Below, piece after piece: positions 33,283 to 42,425 of a stretch of DNA of 64,000 nt. The stretch covers positions 124,001-188,000 of the forward strand of contig CAVRVD010000016.1 in assembly GCA_963724535.1 (NCBI GenBank). The letters are read 5' to 3'. Source of the stretch: JADJPO01 sp963724535 (GTDB lineage Bacteria; Actinomycetota; Actinomycetes; Actinomycetales; Kineosporiaceae). A program made the position numbers and the translations under genes. Position 1 is the stretch's first letter. Each line of letters begins with the position of its first letter. Below the pieces are notes generated by a model, which worked only from the letters and a program-made list of their open reading frames with translations, made no database searches and was not told where the DNA came from.

Positions 33283-33789
33283 ATGGTCCGCCGCGCCGCC
33301 GCCGAGGGCCACGAGGTGGCCAACCACAGCCACGACCACGTCGGGGCCGCACACTCCGATGCGGCCGGCGTCTGGGAGTCGATGGCGCAGGGCGCGGACG
33401 TCGTGGAACGTCTCACCGGGATGCGGCCGCGCTGGTACCGACCGCCACGGGGGGAGGTCACCTCGGCGACCCTGCTCGCCGCCCGTGACCTGGGCCAGGA
33501 CGTCGCACTATGGTCCGTGGCGCGGGGCGGCCCGGACGGCGGGGCCGCCGACGAGGACGCCGAGGGGGTACGGCGGCACCTGGCCGCGGCCGTCCGCCCG
33601 GGGGCGGTGATCGGTCTGCACGACGGCCTCGGGAACACCTGCCTGGACGGCGGACCCGACTCCTCGGCGCAGCGTCGCCGCGAGGCCGAGCTGTCGGTGC
33701 TGCCGCAGGTCCTCGCCGGGTGGCGGGAGGCGGGCTATCGGTTCGTCACGCTGTCCGAGCGGGCCCCCGCACCAACAGGCACGAGGTGA
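33283..33789 (+). pseudogene. N-terminally truncated polysaccharide deacetylase (NodB)
   Basis: The frame begins MVRRAAAEGHEVANHSHDH, i.e. at NodB motif 2 with its metal His pair. Motifs 3 (YRPPRGE), 4 (ALWSVARGG) and 5 (GAVIGLHDG) follow. Motif 1 (TFDDGP), with the catalytic base, and about 60 upstream residues are missing, and no upstream frame encodes them. The break lies near the 55-bp palindrome, so a deletion or insertion there may have removed the 5' part. It may still be translated but should be inactive as a deacetylase. Confidence 0.7.
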
Positions 33790-33802
33790 TCCCCGATCCG
33801 GC

Positions 33803-35407
33803 TCAGCCGCCGGGACGCAGCCCCCGCATCCACGCCTCGATCTCGTCCGGGGTGCGCGGCAGGGCGGCGGACAGGTTCTCGCAGCCGTCCTCGGTGACCA
33901 GCACGTCGTCCTCGATCCGGACCCCGATGCCGCGCAGCTCGGGCGGTGCCAGCAGGTCCTCGTCACGGAAGTACAGGCCGGGCTCGATGGTGAACACCAT
34001 CCCCGGCTTCAGCACACCGTCCAGGTACATCTCGCGGCGGGCCTTGGTGCAGTCGTGCACGTCGATGCCGAGGTGGTGGCTGACCCCGTGCACGATCCAG
34101 CGTCGGTGGAACTGGCCCTCGGGGTCGATCGACTCCTCCGCGGTGCCCGGCAGCAGCCCCCACTCGGCCAGCCGCCGGGCGATCACGGACTGGGCGGTCT
34201 CGTTGAGCTCGCGGAACCGCCGGCCCGGCCGGGCCACCTCGAACGCGGCGTCGGCGGCCTCGAGCACCGCCTCGTAGACCCGTCGTTGGGCCGCGCTGAA
34301 GACGCCGCTGATCGGCAGGGTCCGGGTCACGTCGGCGGTGTAGAGGGAGTCGGTCTCCACCCCGGCGTCGATCAGGATCAGGTCGCCCTCGCGGACCGGT
34401 CCGTCGTTGCGGATCCAGTGCAGCGTGCAGGCATGCGGACCGGAGGCGGCGATGGTGTCGTAGCCGATCCCGTGGCCCGCCTGGCGGGCCCGCAGCGCGA
34501 ACACCCCCTCGACGACCCGCTCGCCCCGCTCGCTCGCCACGGCCGTCGGCAGCGACCGGACAATGTCCTCGAAGCCGTTCACCGTGGCTGCCACCGCCAG
34601 GCGCATCTGCTCGATCTCATAGGCGTCCTTGACCAGGCGCAGCTCGGCGGCCGCCCTGGCCAGATCAGCGTCGGAGCGCACCACCGCCTGCGTGGCCTCG
34701 ACGTCCGCACCGGCCTCGCGAAGCCGGTCCAGGCGGGCGGTCAGCCGCGCGTCGGCGTCCCGGACCACCCGGACGACCCTCGCCTCCTCCTCGTCCCCGA
34801 CGTCCTTGGCCAGGGCGTCGGCGAGCTCGTCGAGGTGGCGCGCCTCGATCCCGGTCTCGGCCTCGATCTCGGCCAGGGACTGGCGCACCCCGACCCACAG
34901 CTCGCCCTGCCGGGCGTCGGCGTAGAACTCCTCGCTGTCCCGCTCGGCCCGGGGCCGGAAGAACAGGACGGCCTCGTGGGTCGGGCCGTCTCCGTCGCCG
35001 GACCCGGCACCGTCCCGGGGCTCCAGAACCAGGACGGCGTCCGGCTCACGGTCGGTGCCCAGCCCGGTCAGGTGTGCGAACGCCGAGTGCGGGCGGAAGC
35101 GGTAGTCGGTGTCGTTGCTGCGGGTCTTCAGGGCGCCGGCCGGGAACACCAGCCGCTCACCGGGGAACTGTGCGCCGATCCGGATCCGGCGCTCGGCGGC
35201 GAACTCGGCGGCCGGCACCCGGGGTGGCAGCCCGGGCGGGCGGGCGGCCCAGCCGTCGGCGATGTAGGCGCGGAACGCCGCGGAGCGCGGCACGTTACGG
35301 TGCTCGTTCTCCTGGGCGATGACGCGTTCGCTGTCGGCTGTCACATCGGACGAGACACCGACCCGGAGGTCCTGGACCGCTGCGCTGGGTCCCTCGGAGT
35401 GCTGCAT
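33803..35407 (-). CDS. pepP: Xaa-Pro aminopeptidase (M24B)
   Basis: A dimetal aminopeptidase that removes residues before proline. An N-terminal AMP_N domain of about 200 residues is followed by the pita-bread domain. Metal ligands are visible in LILIDAGVETDSLYTADVTR (two Asp), HGVSHHLGIDVHD (His), FTIEPGLYF (Glu) and VRIEDDVLVTEDG (Glu). The first 40 residues are extra and variable. It is divergent from the haem-pathway oxidase with 83 bases between. The 534-residue length fits actinobacterial PepP. Confidence 0.94.
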   Translation of the reverse strand: MQHSEGPSAAVQDLRVGVSSDVTADSERVIAQENEHRNVPRSAAFRAYIADGWAARPPGLPPRVPAAEFAAERRIRIGAQFPGERLVFPAGALKTRSNDTDYRFRPHSAFAHLTGLGTDREPDAVLVLEPRDGAGSGDGDGPTHEAVLFFRPRAERDSEEFYADARQGELWVGVRQSLAEIEAETGIEARHLDELADALAKDVGDEEEARVVRVVRDADARLTARLDRLREAGADVEATQAVVRSDADLARAAAELRLVKDAYEIEQMRLAVAATVNGFEDIVRSLPTAVASERGERVVEGVFALRARQAGHGIGYDTIAASGPHACTLHWIRNDGPVREGDLILIDAGVETDSLYTADVTRTLPISGVFSAAQRRVYEAVLEAADAAFEVARPGRRFRELNETAQSVIARRLAEWGLLPGTAEESIDPEGQFHRRWIVHGVSHHLGIDVHDCTKARREMYLDGVLKPGMVFTIEPGLYFRDEDLLAPPELRGIGVRIEDDVLVTEDGCENLSAALPRTPDEIEAWMRGLRPGG

Positions 35408-35490
35408 ACCCTCATGGTCTCACCGGGTCACCCGGTTGGACCGGCCACGGGCACCGCCGGGCCTGCCGGCCCAATCCGTAGGCTGGCCGA

Positions 35491-37062
35491 GTGCCCGCAC
35501 GCGAGCGTGATCACCTCGAGAGCGAGGGATCCCCCCCAGAGATGGGGCAGGAGCTCGCGTCCGCGCCGATCACTCCCGGCCGGCGACGGCGGGTCGTGTT
35601 GGTGGTCGGCGCGGGAGTCGCCGGGCTGTCCGCTGCCTGGCACCTGGCCCGCAGCCCGGACCCGCCCGCGGTCACCCTCCTCGAGGCGAACGAGCACCTG
35701 GGCGGCTGGATCAGCACCGTGGACGTGGGTGCCCTCACCGGCCGACCGGCCCAACCGGTGGACGTCGGACCGGACTCCCTGCTCGTCCGCGCCGAAGGCG
35801 TGCGCCGGCTCCTCGACGACCTCGCGCTGACGCCGCTGCGCCGCGAGCCGAGCCGGGCCGGGGCCTACCTGTGGGTCCGCGACGGGTTGCGACGGTTGCC
35901 GCGCAGCTCGGTGTTCGGGGTGCCGGACTCGCCGTGGCGCCTGGCCCGCTCCGGTCTGGTGAGCCGTCGCGGCATGCTGCGCGCCGCCGCCGACCTGGTG
36001 CTGCCCCACACCCGTCTCGGCGAGGACCCGAGCATCGCCGAGCTGCTACGGCCACGGCTCGGCGCGGAGGTGTTCGCCAACCTCGTCGAACCGATGCTCG
36101 GTGGGGTGCACGCCGGTCGCGCCGAGCTGCTGTCGGCGCGCAGCGCCGTCCCTGAGGTGGCCGCACTGGCGCTGCGCGAGCGCAGTGTGCTGCGCGCGGT
36201 GCGCGCACTGGGTCCGCGCACCGGGGCCGGGGCGGCGCTGACCGGCTTCGACGGCGGCATGGTCCGGCTGGTCCAGGCCCTGGCGGACGGCGCCCGCGCG
36301 GCCGGGACGCGGGTCCGTACCGGGGCTCGGGTCGCCTCGATCGACCCCGCCGGCGACTCCGTCGCCTCGATCGACCCCGCCGGTGACTCCGTCGCCGAGG
36401 CGGACGGGGCGCGCTGGCGGGTCGTGCTCACCGACGGTGAGGTGCTGACCGCGGACGTGCTGGTGCTCGCCGTCCCGGCACACGTCGCGGCGCCGCTGCT
36501 GCGCCCGCTCGCCCCGGACGCCGCCGCGGCCGCCGTCCGGATCCGGTACGCCGGGGTGGCCACCCTCACCCTGGTCTACCCGGCGGAGCGGTTCACCGGC
36601 GCCGCCGCCCTGCCGCCGGGCACGGGCTTCCTCGTCCCGCCCGCGCAGGGCCGGCTGCTGGTCGGCTGCACCTGGCTGACCTCGAAGTGGCCACAGCCGT
36701 CGGGCGCCGGTTGCGTCGTGGTCCGGGCGATGGTGGGCCGGGACGGCGACGAGCGCTGGGCCGCGCTGGACGACGAGGGGCTGGAGCGCGTCGTACGCGC
36801 CGAGCTGGCCGAGGCGCTGCAGCGGTCCGTCACCGACTTGGCCGAGCCGCTGGCCCGAGTCGTGCGGCGGATGCCGAATGCGTTGCCGCAGTACACGATC
36901 GGGCACGCGGACCGGGTCGCGGCGATCCAGGAGGCTCTTCGCTGCGTGCCCGGACTGCACCTGACCGGAGCCGGGTACCGGGGCCTGGGCATCGCCGCCT
37001 GCCTGCAGGACGGCGCGCGAGTCGCCGGCGAGGTCGGCGCGTCCGCGGTGCCCGTCCGCTGA
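35491..37062 (+). CDS. hemY: HemY-type coproporphyrinogen/protoporphyrinogen oxidase
   Basis: An FAD enzyme of haem synthesis. The dinucleotide-binding motif is VVLVVGAGVAGLSAAWHLAR near residue 35 and the C-terminal FAD motif is HLTGAGYRGLGIAACLQDG. In actinobacteria the soluble HemY enzymes oxidise coproporphyrinogen III (CgoX) in the coproporphyrin-dependent route, so that name may be more exact. A 10-residue tandem duplication (VASIDPAGDS twice) lies near residue 285. No hemE or hemQ gene is adjacent. The GTG start is uncertain; ATG at 35542 is an alternative. Confidence 0.9.
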   Translation: MPARERDHLESEGSPPEMGQELASAPITPGRRRRVVLVVGAGVAGLSAAWHLARSPDPPAVTLLEANEHLGGWISTVDVGALTGRPAQPVDVGPDSLLVRAEGVRRLLDDLALTPLRREPSRAGAYLWVRDGLRRLPRSSVFGVPDSPWRLARSGLVSRRGMLRAAADLVLPHTRLGEDPSIAELLRPRLGAEVFANLVEPMLGGVHAGRAELLSARSAVPEVAALALRERSVLRAVRALGPRTGAGAALTGFDGGMVRLVQALADGARAAGTRVRTGARVASIDPAGDSVASIDPAGDSVAEADGARWRVVLTDGEVLTADVLVLAVPAHVAAPLLRPLAPDAAAAAVRIRYAGVATLTLVYPAERFTGAAALPPGTGFLVPPAQGRLLVGCTWLTSKWPQPSGAGCVVVRAMVGRDGDERWAALDDEGLERVVRAELAEALQRSVTDLAEPLARVVRRMPNALPQYTIGHADRVAAIQEALRCVPGLHLTGAGYRGLGIAACLQDGARVAGEVGASAVPVR

Positions 37063-37102
37063 GCCCTTGGGCGGATCCGTCGGCAACCGTCACCCGAGCC
37101 GG

Positions 37103-37495
37103 TCACGCAGGCGGCGGGTCGTCGTCCTGTGGGGTGGTCTCGTTCGGGGTGAAGGACTTCTCGGCGTTCGCCCAGCTCCGGCTCCAAGCCAGCAGCGGCG
37201 TCAGGATGCTCTCCAGGACCTCCAGCTGGCTGTCGAACGCCTCCAGCTGGGCGCCCAGGCTGGCGATCGCGCTGCGCTGCGCCGCGACGGAGGCCGCGAT
37301 CGAGCGCAGCTGAGCTGCGGTCAGCGCGCCCGGCAGCGGCGGCATGGTGGGTATAGCCGGTCCGGGGGTGGCCGCGCTCGCGGTGCCGAAGCCGCCGGCG
37401 GACATCCGGCCGAACTGCTCGGCCATCGATCGGAGCTGGTCCCACATCGTCTGCATCGGGTCGGTCGGCCGACCCGGTCCTCGGTCCTCGGTCAT
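37103..37495 (-). CDS. Conserved hypothetical coiled-coil protein
   Basis: A 130-residue protein with an amphipathic N-terminus (DPMQTMWDQLRSMAEQFGRM), a Gly/Ala/Pro linker and a C-terminal helical region (LRSIAASVAAQRSAIASLGA) predicted to form a coiled coil. The pattern resembles helical proteins of polyhydroxyalkanoate-granule type, but this is weak. GGAG eight bases before this ATG favours it over an ATG 69 bases upstream. Function unknown. Confidence 0.68.
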   Translation of the reverse strand: MTEDRGPGRPTDPMQTMWDQLRSMAEQFGRMSAGGFGTASAATPGPAIPTMPPLPGALTAAQLRSIAASVAAQRSAIASLGAQLEAFDSQLEVLESILTPLLAWSRSWANAEKSFTPNETTPQDDDPPPA

Positions 37496-37625
37496 CGCCG
37501 GTCTCCTCACGCTCGGCGCCAGCATGCCGTGCCGGCCCCGGGCGCGGCCACACCAGTGCGACATGGTGGTGACCGAGGATGTCGGCGAGGTACCTGTGGG
37601 GAGGGCCTGGTCACCGTCGCCGGGG

Positions 37626-38669
37626 TCAGCGGGGCATCGCGACGGTGTAGTCCAGATCGAGCACCACGTCGGGGTGGTAGCGGCCGTCCACCTTGTAGGG
37701 CAGGTCGGCGGCGGGATGGTTCTTCGTGGCCACCGTCCGCAGCCGCAACGCCCCCACCCCCGGGGTCGGCAGCTCGATCCTGTCCAGCACCTCGCTGTAG
37801 GCGTAGACGGTGTCGCCGGCGAAGGTCGGGTTGGCGTGCGTTCCGCCGTTGATCGCCAGCACCGTGAACGCGTTGGCCAGCCCGTTGAACGACAGGCAGC
37901 GGGCCAGGCTGATGATGTGCCCGCCGTAGATCAACCGCCGGCCGAACCGCCCGGCGTTCGCGGCGAACTGGTCGAAGTGGACCTTGGCGGTGTTCTGGTA
38001 GAGCCGGGTGGCGAGCTGGTGCTCGGCCTCCTCGATGGTCATGCCGTCGACGTGGTCGATCGCCTCACCCACCTCGTAGTCGCCCCACCTGAACGCCGAA
38101 CCCGCCAGGATCGCGTCGTAGGCGTCGATCGACAGCTCCGGCAGCGCCAGCGCCTGCGCCGGTACTGCCGAGGGCAGATCGGGGATGACGGGCTCGGGTG
38201 CCGGCACCGCGGCGTCCAGCTTGTTGACCATCACCCAGCGGGTGTAGTCCAGCACCCCTTCGCCGTGCTGGTTGGTCCCGACCGAGTTCACGTAGACAAC
38301 CCCGGTCCTGCCGTTGGAGTTCTCCTTCAGCCCAGTCACCGTGGAGGTCGTCGTGATCGTGTCGCCGGGGTAGACCGGCACGCCGAAGCGGCCATCGGCG
38401 TAGCCGAGGTTGGCCACGGCGTTCAACGAGATGTCCGGCACGGTCTTGCCGAACACGACGTGGAAGGCCAGGACGTCGTCGACCGGGGCCCGAGGCAGAC
38501 CCAGGGAGCGGGCGAAGTCGTCGGAGGAGTTGAACGCGAAACGGGGCCCGTACAGGGCGGTGTACAGCGCCACGTCGCCCTCGGTGATCGTGCGCGGAGT
38601 GGCGTGCCGGATCACCTGCCCGACCCGGAAGTCCTCGAAGTAGTTGCCCGCGAACGTCTTGCCGCCCAT
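37626..38669 (-). CDS. mch: MaoC-type mesaconyl-CoA hydratase homologue
   Basis: A double-hotdog MaoC hydratase of 347 residues. YFEDFRVGQVIRHATPRTIT, FHVVFGKTVPDISLNAVANL, IDHVDGMTIEEAEHQLATRL and GGHIISLARCLSFNGLANAF match, from memory, the mesaconyl-CoA hydratase of Rhodobacter. That enzyme hydrates mesaconyl-CoA to beta-methylmalyl-CoA in the ethylmalonyl-CoA pathway. No other pathway gene (ccr, ecm, mcl) is adjacent. AGGA six bases before the ATG supports the start; a GTG directly precedes it. Another enoyl-CoA hydratase role is possible. Confidence 0.8.
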   Translation of the reverse strand: MGGKTFAGNYFEDFRVGQVIRHATPRTITEGDVALYTALYGPRFAFNSSDDFARSLGLPRAPVDDVLAFHVVFGKTVPDISLNAVANLGYADGRFGVPVYPGDTITTTSTVTGLKENSNGRTGVVYVNSVGTNQHGEGVLDYTRWVMVNKLDAAVPAPEPVIPDLPSAVPAQALALPELSIDAYDAILAGSAFRWGDYEVGEAIDHVDGMTIEEAEHQLATRLYQNTAKVHFDQFAANAGRFGRRLIYGGHIISLARCLSFNGLANAFTVLAINGGTHANPTFAGDTVYAYSEVLDRIELPTPGVGALRLRTVATKNHPAADLPYKVDGRYHPDVVLDLDYTVAMPR

Positions 38670-38850
38670 CACTGGTCCTCTCCAGCCGGTTGGCCCTAGC
38701 TCTACCGGATGAGCGCCGCCGGGACCAGCAGCGTTGATGCCGCGATAATCACTCCGCGGCTCCCGTGACGGGCCCAGTCACTGCCCCAACCCGCGCCTGC
38801 CGCCCGGCCATCGCCGCGGTCCCGGCGGGGGGCGGCACGGTCCGGTACCG

Positions 38851-40038
38851 CTACCGCAGGCCTGGGCCGTCCCGGCCGGTCGTCGCCTCCGGAGCCTGGT
38901 CACGTCCGGTTCGCACCGGGACCAGGCGGGCCAGCACTGGCCCGACGATGGCCAGGATCACCACGTAGCAGGTGATCAGCGGGCCGAGCTGGGGGTCGGT
39001 GGTCGCCGCCAGGCCGACGATGACGATGGAGAACTCTCCGCGGGCGACCAGCGTGGCCCCGGCGCGCAGCCGGCCACGCCAGGCGACGCCGTCCCGGGTC
39101 GCCGCGTAGGTGCCGACCGCCAGCTTGGAGACGATGCCGACCAGGGCCAGCAGCGCGGCCGCGGGCAGGACGGGCAGCAGGTCCTCCGGGTGCACGAACA
39201 GGCCGATGCCCACGAAGAACGCCGCCGCGAACAGGTCGCGCAGCGGCTCCAGCACGTTGCGGACGGCTCTGGCCACGTCTCCGGTGAGCATCAGCCCGAC
39301 GATGAACGCGCCGACCGCGGCGGAGGCGGAGATCAGCTCGGCAAGTGCGGCGACGATGAGGGTGCCACCGAGCACCCGGAGCATCAGCGACTCGGCGCTG
39401 GCGCGCCCCAGGGTCTGGCTGATCGACGTGCCCCAGCGTTTGGTGACGAAGAAGGCGGCGGCCACGCAGCCGACGGCCAACGCGGACCCGGCGAGGGCCT
39501 GCGGGAGAGTCCCGCCGAAGGCCAGCACCGACAGCAGCGGCAGGTAGGCGGCCATCGCGAAGTCCTCGAGCACCAGGATGGCCAGTATCGAGGGCGTCTC
39601 CCGGTTGCCCAGCCGCCCCAGGTCCTGCAGGACCCGCGCGGCGATCGAGGAGGAGGAGATCCAGGTGGCGCCGGCCAGGGCCAGGACGGCGACGGTGTTG
39701 AGCCCGAGCAGGAAGCCGGCGACGGCTCCCGGTACCGCGCAGAGCACGAGGTCGACCAGCGCGGACGGCACATGCCGACGCAGGCTCTGCCCGAACTCCT
39801 CGGCGGAGAACTCCAGCCCAAGGGTGAGCAGCAGCAGCACCACCCCGAGGATGGCGGTCACCTCGACGAACTCGCCGGCAGCCGGGACCGGGGCCAGACC
39901 ACCCTCGCCGAGGGAGAGCCCGGCCAGCAGGTACAGCGGGACGGCGGAGATGCCGAGCCGGCGGGCCAGTCCCGACAGCATCCCGAGCAGGGTCAGGATC
40001 AACCCCAGCTCGAGCAGGAGGGTCGGGTTCAGGTGCAT
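38851..40038 (-). CDS. CPA2-family monovalent cation/proton antiporter
   Basis: A 395-residue protein with 11-12 membrane helices, from LLLELGLILTLLGMLSGLAR to CYVVILAIVGPVLARLV. Conserved features of the KefB/KhtU class include LLLLTLGLEFSAEE, the acidic residue in LAILVLEDFAMAAYLPLL, and AGATLVARGEFSIVIVGLA. No C-terminal TrkA/RCK domain is attached. The regulatory KhtT-like domain is encoded just upstream, fused to a Nudix domain, so potassium/proton exchange is likely. Confidence 0.9.
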   Translation of the reverse strand: MHLNPTLLLELGLILTLLGMLSGLARRLGISAVPLYLLAGLSLGEGGLAPVPAAGEFVEVTAILGVVLLLLTLGLEFSAEEFGQSLRRHVPSALVDLVLCAVPGAVAGFLLGLNTVAVLALAGATWISSSSIAARVLQDLGRLGNRETPSILAILVLEDFAMAAYLPLLSVLAFGGTLPQALAGSALAVGCVAAAFFVTKRWGTSISQTLGRASAESLMLRVLGGTLIVAALAELISASAAVGAFIVGLMLTGDVARAVRNVLEPLRDLFAAAFFVGIGLFVHPEDLLPVLPAAALLALVGIVSKLAVGTYAATRDGVAWRGRLRAGATLVARGEFSIVIVGLAATTDPQLGPLITCYVVILAIVGPVLARLVPVRTGRDQAPEATTGRDGPGLR

Positions 40039-40129
40039 GTCTCACCCGCGCCCGGTCGCCGTCGGACCCGCTGGGACGGCGAGGTCGACGGCTCCGCTCG
40101 CGAGGAGGACCTCCGCCCCGCCCGCCTGG

Positions 40130-40798
40130 TCATTCCCGATCCGAGCCGAGGATCCCGCTGAGCGTTTTGGCCTCCTCCACGGTCAGCCGGACCAGCGCGG
40201 TGGCCTGGTCCGGGTCCGCTGCGTCGTAGGTCATCACGTCGACCTCGCCGCTGCGAAGAATCACGATGCACACCACCTGCCCGGTCCGTGTGGTCAGCTC
40301 GTGGCGTACGCCGACGCCGGGCAACAGCTCCTGGGAGACCTCCATGGCCCCCTGTCTAGCCCGCCGTGGTCTGGATCGCCAGCGGCCGGGGTCCGGCTCA
40401 CCCGCCGGCAGAGCGTCCCACTCGGTCAGGGCCCGGCGCAGGCCGGGGGCCAGGGTCAGCCGGTCCAGGGTCGCGGCGTCCACCCAGCGCACGTCGTCCG
40501 CGTCGTCGCCCGCGGCCAGCTCGCCGCCGGTGAGCGCGCACTCCCAGTCCTCGATGCGGTAGCTGCCCCCGTCCGGAGCCTCCCGGTCCACGGTCCCGAC
40601 CAGGCGGACGGCGGCGACCTTCAGCCCGGTCTCCTCCCTGGCCTCGCGCACCGCGGCGGCGGCGCCGTCCTCGCCGTCCTCGCAACGCCCCCCCGGCAAG
40701 GACCAGGTGCCGCGCGCCGGTTCGCGCCCGCGCAGCACCAGCAGCAGCCGGTGCCGGTCGTCGTAGACCAGCGCTGCGGCGCATGGAATCACCCGCAT
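40130..40798 (-). CDS. Nudix hydrolase fused to a KhtT-like N-terminal domain
   Basis: Residues about 1-135 are a Nudix domain with GGRCEDGEDGAAAAVREARE then ETGL, close to the GX5EX7REUXEE motif. It continues without a stop into MEVSQELLPGVGVRHELTTR and the rest of a KhtT-type regulatory domain (71 residues), ending LTVEEAKTLSGILG. The usual C-terminal TrkA-C domain of KhtT is absent. An internal ATG at 40345 with AGGGGG just upstream could also make the KhtT part alone. It lies upstream of the CPA2 antiporter. Fusion by frameshift of two former genes is possible. Confidence 0.78.
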   Translation of the reverse strand: MRVIPCAAALVYDDRHRLLLVLRGREPARGTWSLPGGRCEDGEDGAAAAVREAREETGLKVAAVRLVGTVDREAPDGGSYRIEDWECALTGGELAAGDDADDVRWVDAATLDRLTLAPGLRRALTEWDALPAGEPDPGRWRSRPRRARQGAMEVSQELLPGVGVRHELTTRTGQVVCIVILRSGEVDVMTYDAADPDQATALVRLTVEEAKTLSGILGSDRE

Positions 40799-40857
40799 GC
40801 GCCCAGTGTGCCGGTGTCGTGCTTGACGGCCCGCCCCGGTCACGGGACTGTCACTGT

Positions 40858-41526
40858 GTGAGCGACTCCCATCTGACCTGCCCACGGTGCGGTCAGCAGG
40901 TGCGACCGCCCGGGCTGTGGTCGGACTCCTGGACCTGCCCCGAGCACGGTGCCGTGGCGCCGGTGCACCGGGCAGCGGTCGCGTCGGACGCGGCGTTGCG
41001 CCAGACCGCCGCCCGGTCGCAGGTGCCGCTGTGGCTGCCCTGGCCGCTGCCGAGCGGGTGGCTGGTCACCGGCGTGCGTCACGCCGGCGACGAGAACAGC
41101 GGTCCGGTGGCCACGGTGCTGGCGCTGTCCGGGCCCAACCCCATCCTGCTCGACCCGCAGGACCAGCTGTCCGCCGACCTGCTCGTCGTCGCCGAGCAGC
41201 CCGGGGTGGGCCTGGCCGCGCACCTGGCCGGGCTGGACTGGATCGACCCGGGTGGGGCGATCGCGACCGGTCCCGCCGCGGCCAAGCTGGTCGCCGCGGG
41301 GCACGAGACGCCGATGTGGTCGGTGCGCACCGACCGGGCCGACCGGATCGAGCTGGAGCCGGCGGCCGCCTACGTCGGGGAGGCGCTCGGGGTGTGGCTG
41401 TGGGTGCTGACCTGGCCGGAGGCCGGGGCGGCGGTGCTCATGGACGCCGTCGAGCTGGTCGACATGCGCGAGCCCCAACACGCCTATCCGCTGCCGTTCG
41501 GTGCGCTGTCGCCGCGGCTGCGCTGA
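40858..41526 (+). CDS. DUF6758 conserved actinobacterial protein
   Basis: A 222-residue protein beginning with a zinc ribbon (LTCPRCGQQVRPPGLWSDSW then TCPEHG). The following domain has VPLWLPWPLPSGWLVTGVRH and YVGEALGVWLWVLTWPEAGA. This is the DUF6758 pattern, found beside PHP phosphoesterase genes in many actinobacteria. Function unknown. The GTG start places the zinc ribbon at the N-terminus. It precedes the PHP gene by 29 bases on the same strand, so cotranscription is likely. Confidence 0.85.
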   Translation: MSDSHLTCPRCGQQVRPPGLWSDSWTCPEHGAVAPVHRAAVASDAALRQTAARSQVPLWLPWPLPSGWLVTGVRHAGDENSGPVATVLALSGPNPILLDPQDQLSADLLVVAEQPGVGLAAHLAGLDWIDPGGAIATGPAAAKLVAAGHETPMWSVRTDRADRIELEPAAAYVGEALGVWLWVLTWPEAGAAVLMDAVELVDMREPQHAYPLPFGALSPRLR

Positions 41527-41555
41527 CCGGCCCGAGCCGGACGTAGGGGCCTGAG

Positions 41556-42404
41556 GTGCGGATCGACCTGCACACCCACTCCACTGCTTCGGACGGCACC
41601 CAGAGCCCGGCCGAGGTGATCGCGGCGGCGGCCGCAGCCGGGCTGGACGTCCTCGCCCTGACCGACCACGACAGCACCGCGGGCTGGGCCGAGGCAACGT
41701 TGGCCGCCCGCCGGCTCGGCGTCGTCCTGGTGCCGGGGGTGGAGCTGTCCTGCCAGGCCGGCGGGATCAGCGTGCACCTGCTGGCCTACCTGCACGACCC
41801 GGACAACGCCGCGCTCGCCGCCGAGGTGAGGCGCACCCGGCAGGACCGGTGGGGTCGGGCCCGGCGGATGGTGGACCGGATCGCGGCCGACTACCCGCTC
41901 GCCTTCGACGACGTCCTGGCCCAGGTGTCGGACGGCGCCACCCTGGGCCGCCCGCACATCGCCGACGCCATGGTCGCCCGCGGCCTCGTCGCCTCCCGCG
42001 ATGAGGCGTTCGCCACGGTGCTGAGCACCGGCTCGCCCTACCACGTGCGGCACTACGCCCCGGACGCCGTCACCGCGGTCCGGCTGGTCCTGGCCGCCGG
42101 CGGGGTACCGGTGATGGCCCACCCGCGGGCCGGTCGGCGCGGCCGTGTGGTCGGCGCCGAGGTGGTCGCCGCGCTGGCCGCCGCCGGCCTGGCCGGGTTG
42201 GAGGTCGACCACCGCGACCACCTGCCGCAGGAGCGGGCGGAGCTGCGGGCACTGGCCGCCGAGCTCGGGCTGTTCGTCACCGGGTCGAGCGACTACCACG
42301 GCGCCGGCAAGCTGAACGAGATTGGTGAGAACCTCACCGAGACAAGGGTTTTGGAGCAGATCGAGGAAGCGGGCCGGGGGGTGTCGGTGGTTCGGCCGGG
42401 CTGA
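41556..42404 (+). CDS. PHP-domain phosphoesterase (TrpH/RNase AM-like)
   Basis: A 282-residue metal-dependent phosphoesterase. PHP ligands are visible in order: RIDLHTHSTASDG, LTDHDSTAGW, VPGVELSC, VMAHPRAGR and SSDYHGAGK. The compact length fits the TrpH/RNase AM group, which hydrolyses nucleoside 3',5'-bisphosphates or trims RNA 5' ends. The exact substrate cannot be told. The GTG start has an AGGGG-type site eight bases upstream. Confidence 0.9.
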   Translation: MRIDLHTHSTASDGTQSPAEVIAAAAAAGLDVLALTDHDSTAGWAEATLAARRLGVVLVPGVELSCQAGGISVHLLAYLHDPDNAALAAEVRRTRQDRWGRARRMVDRIAADYPLAFDDVLAQVSDGATLGRPHIADAMVARGLVASRDEAFATVLSTGSPYHVRHYAPDAVTAVRLVLAAGGVPVMAHPRAGRRGRVVGAEVVAALAAAGLAGLEVDHRDHLPQERAELRALAAELGLFVTGSSDYHGAGKLNEIGENLTETRVLEQIEEAGRGVSVVRPG

Positions 42405-42425
42405 GTGGACCCGCCGGTGCACGTC

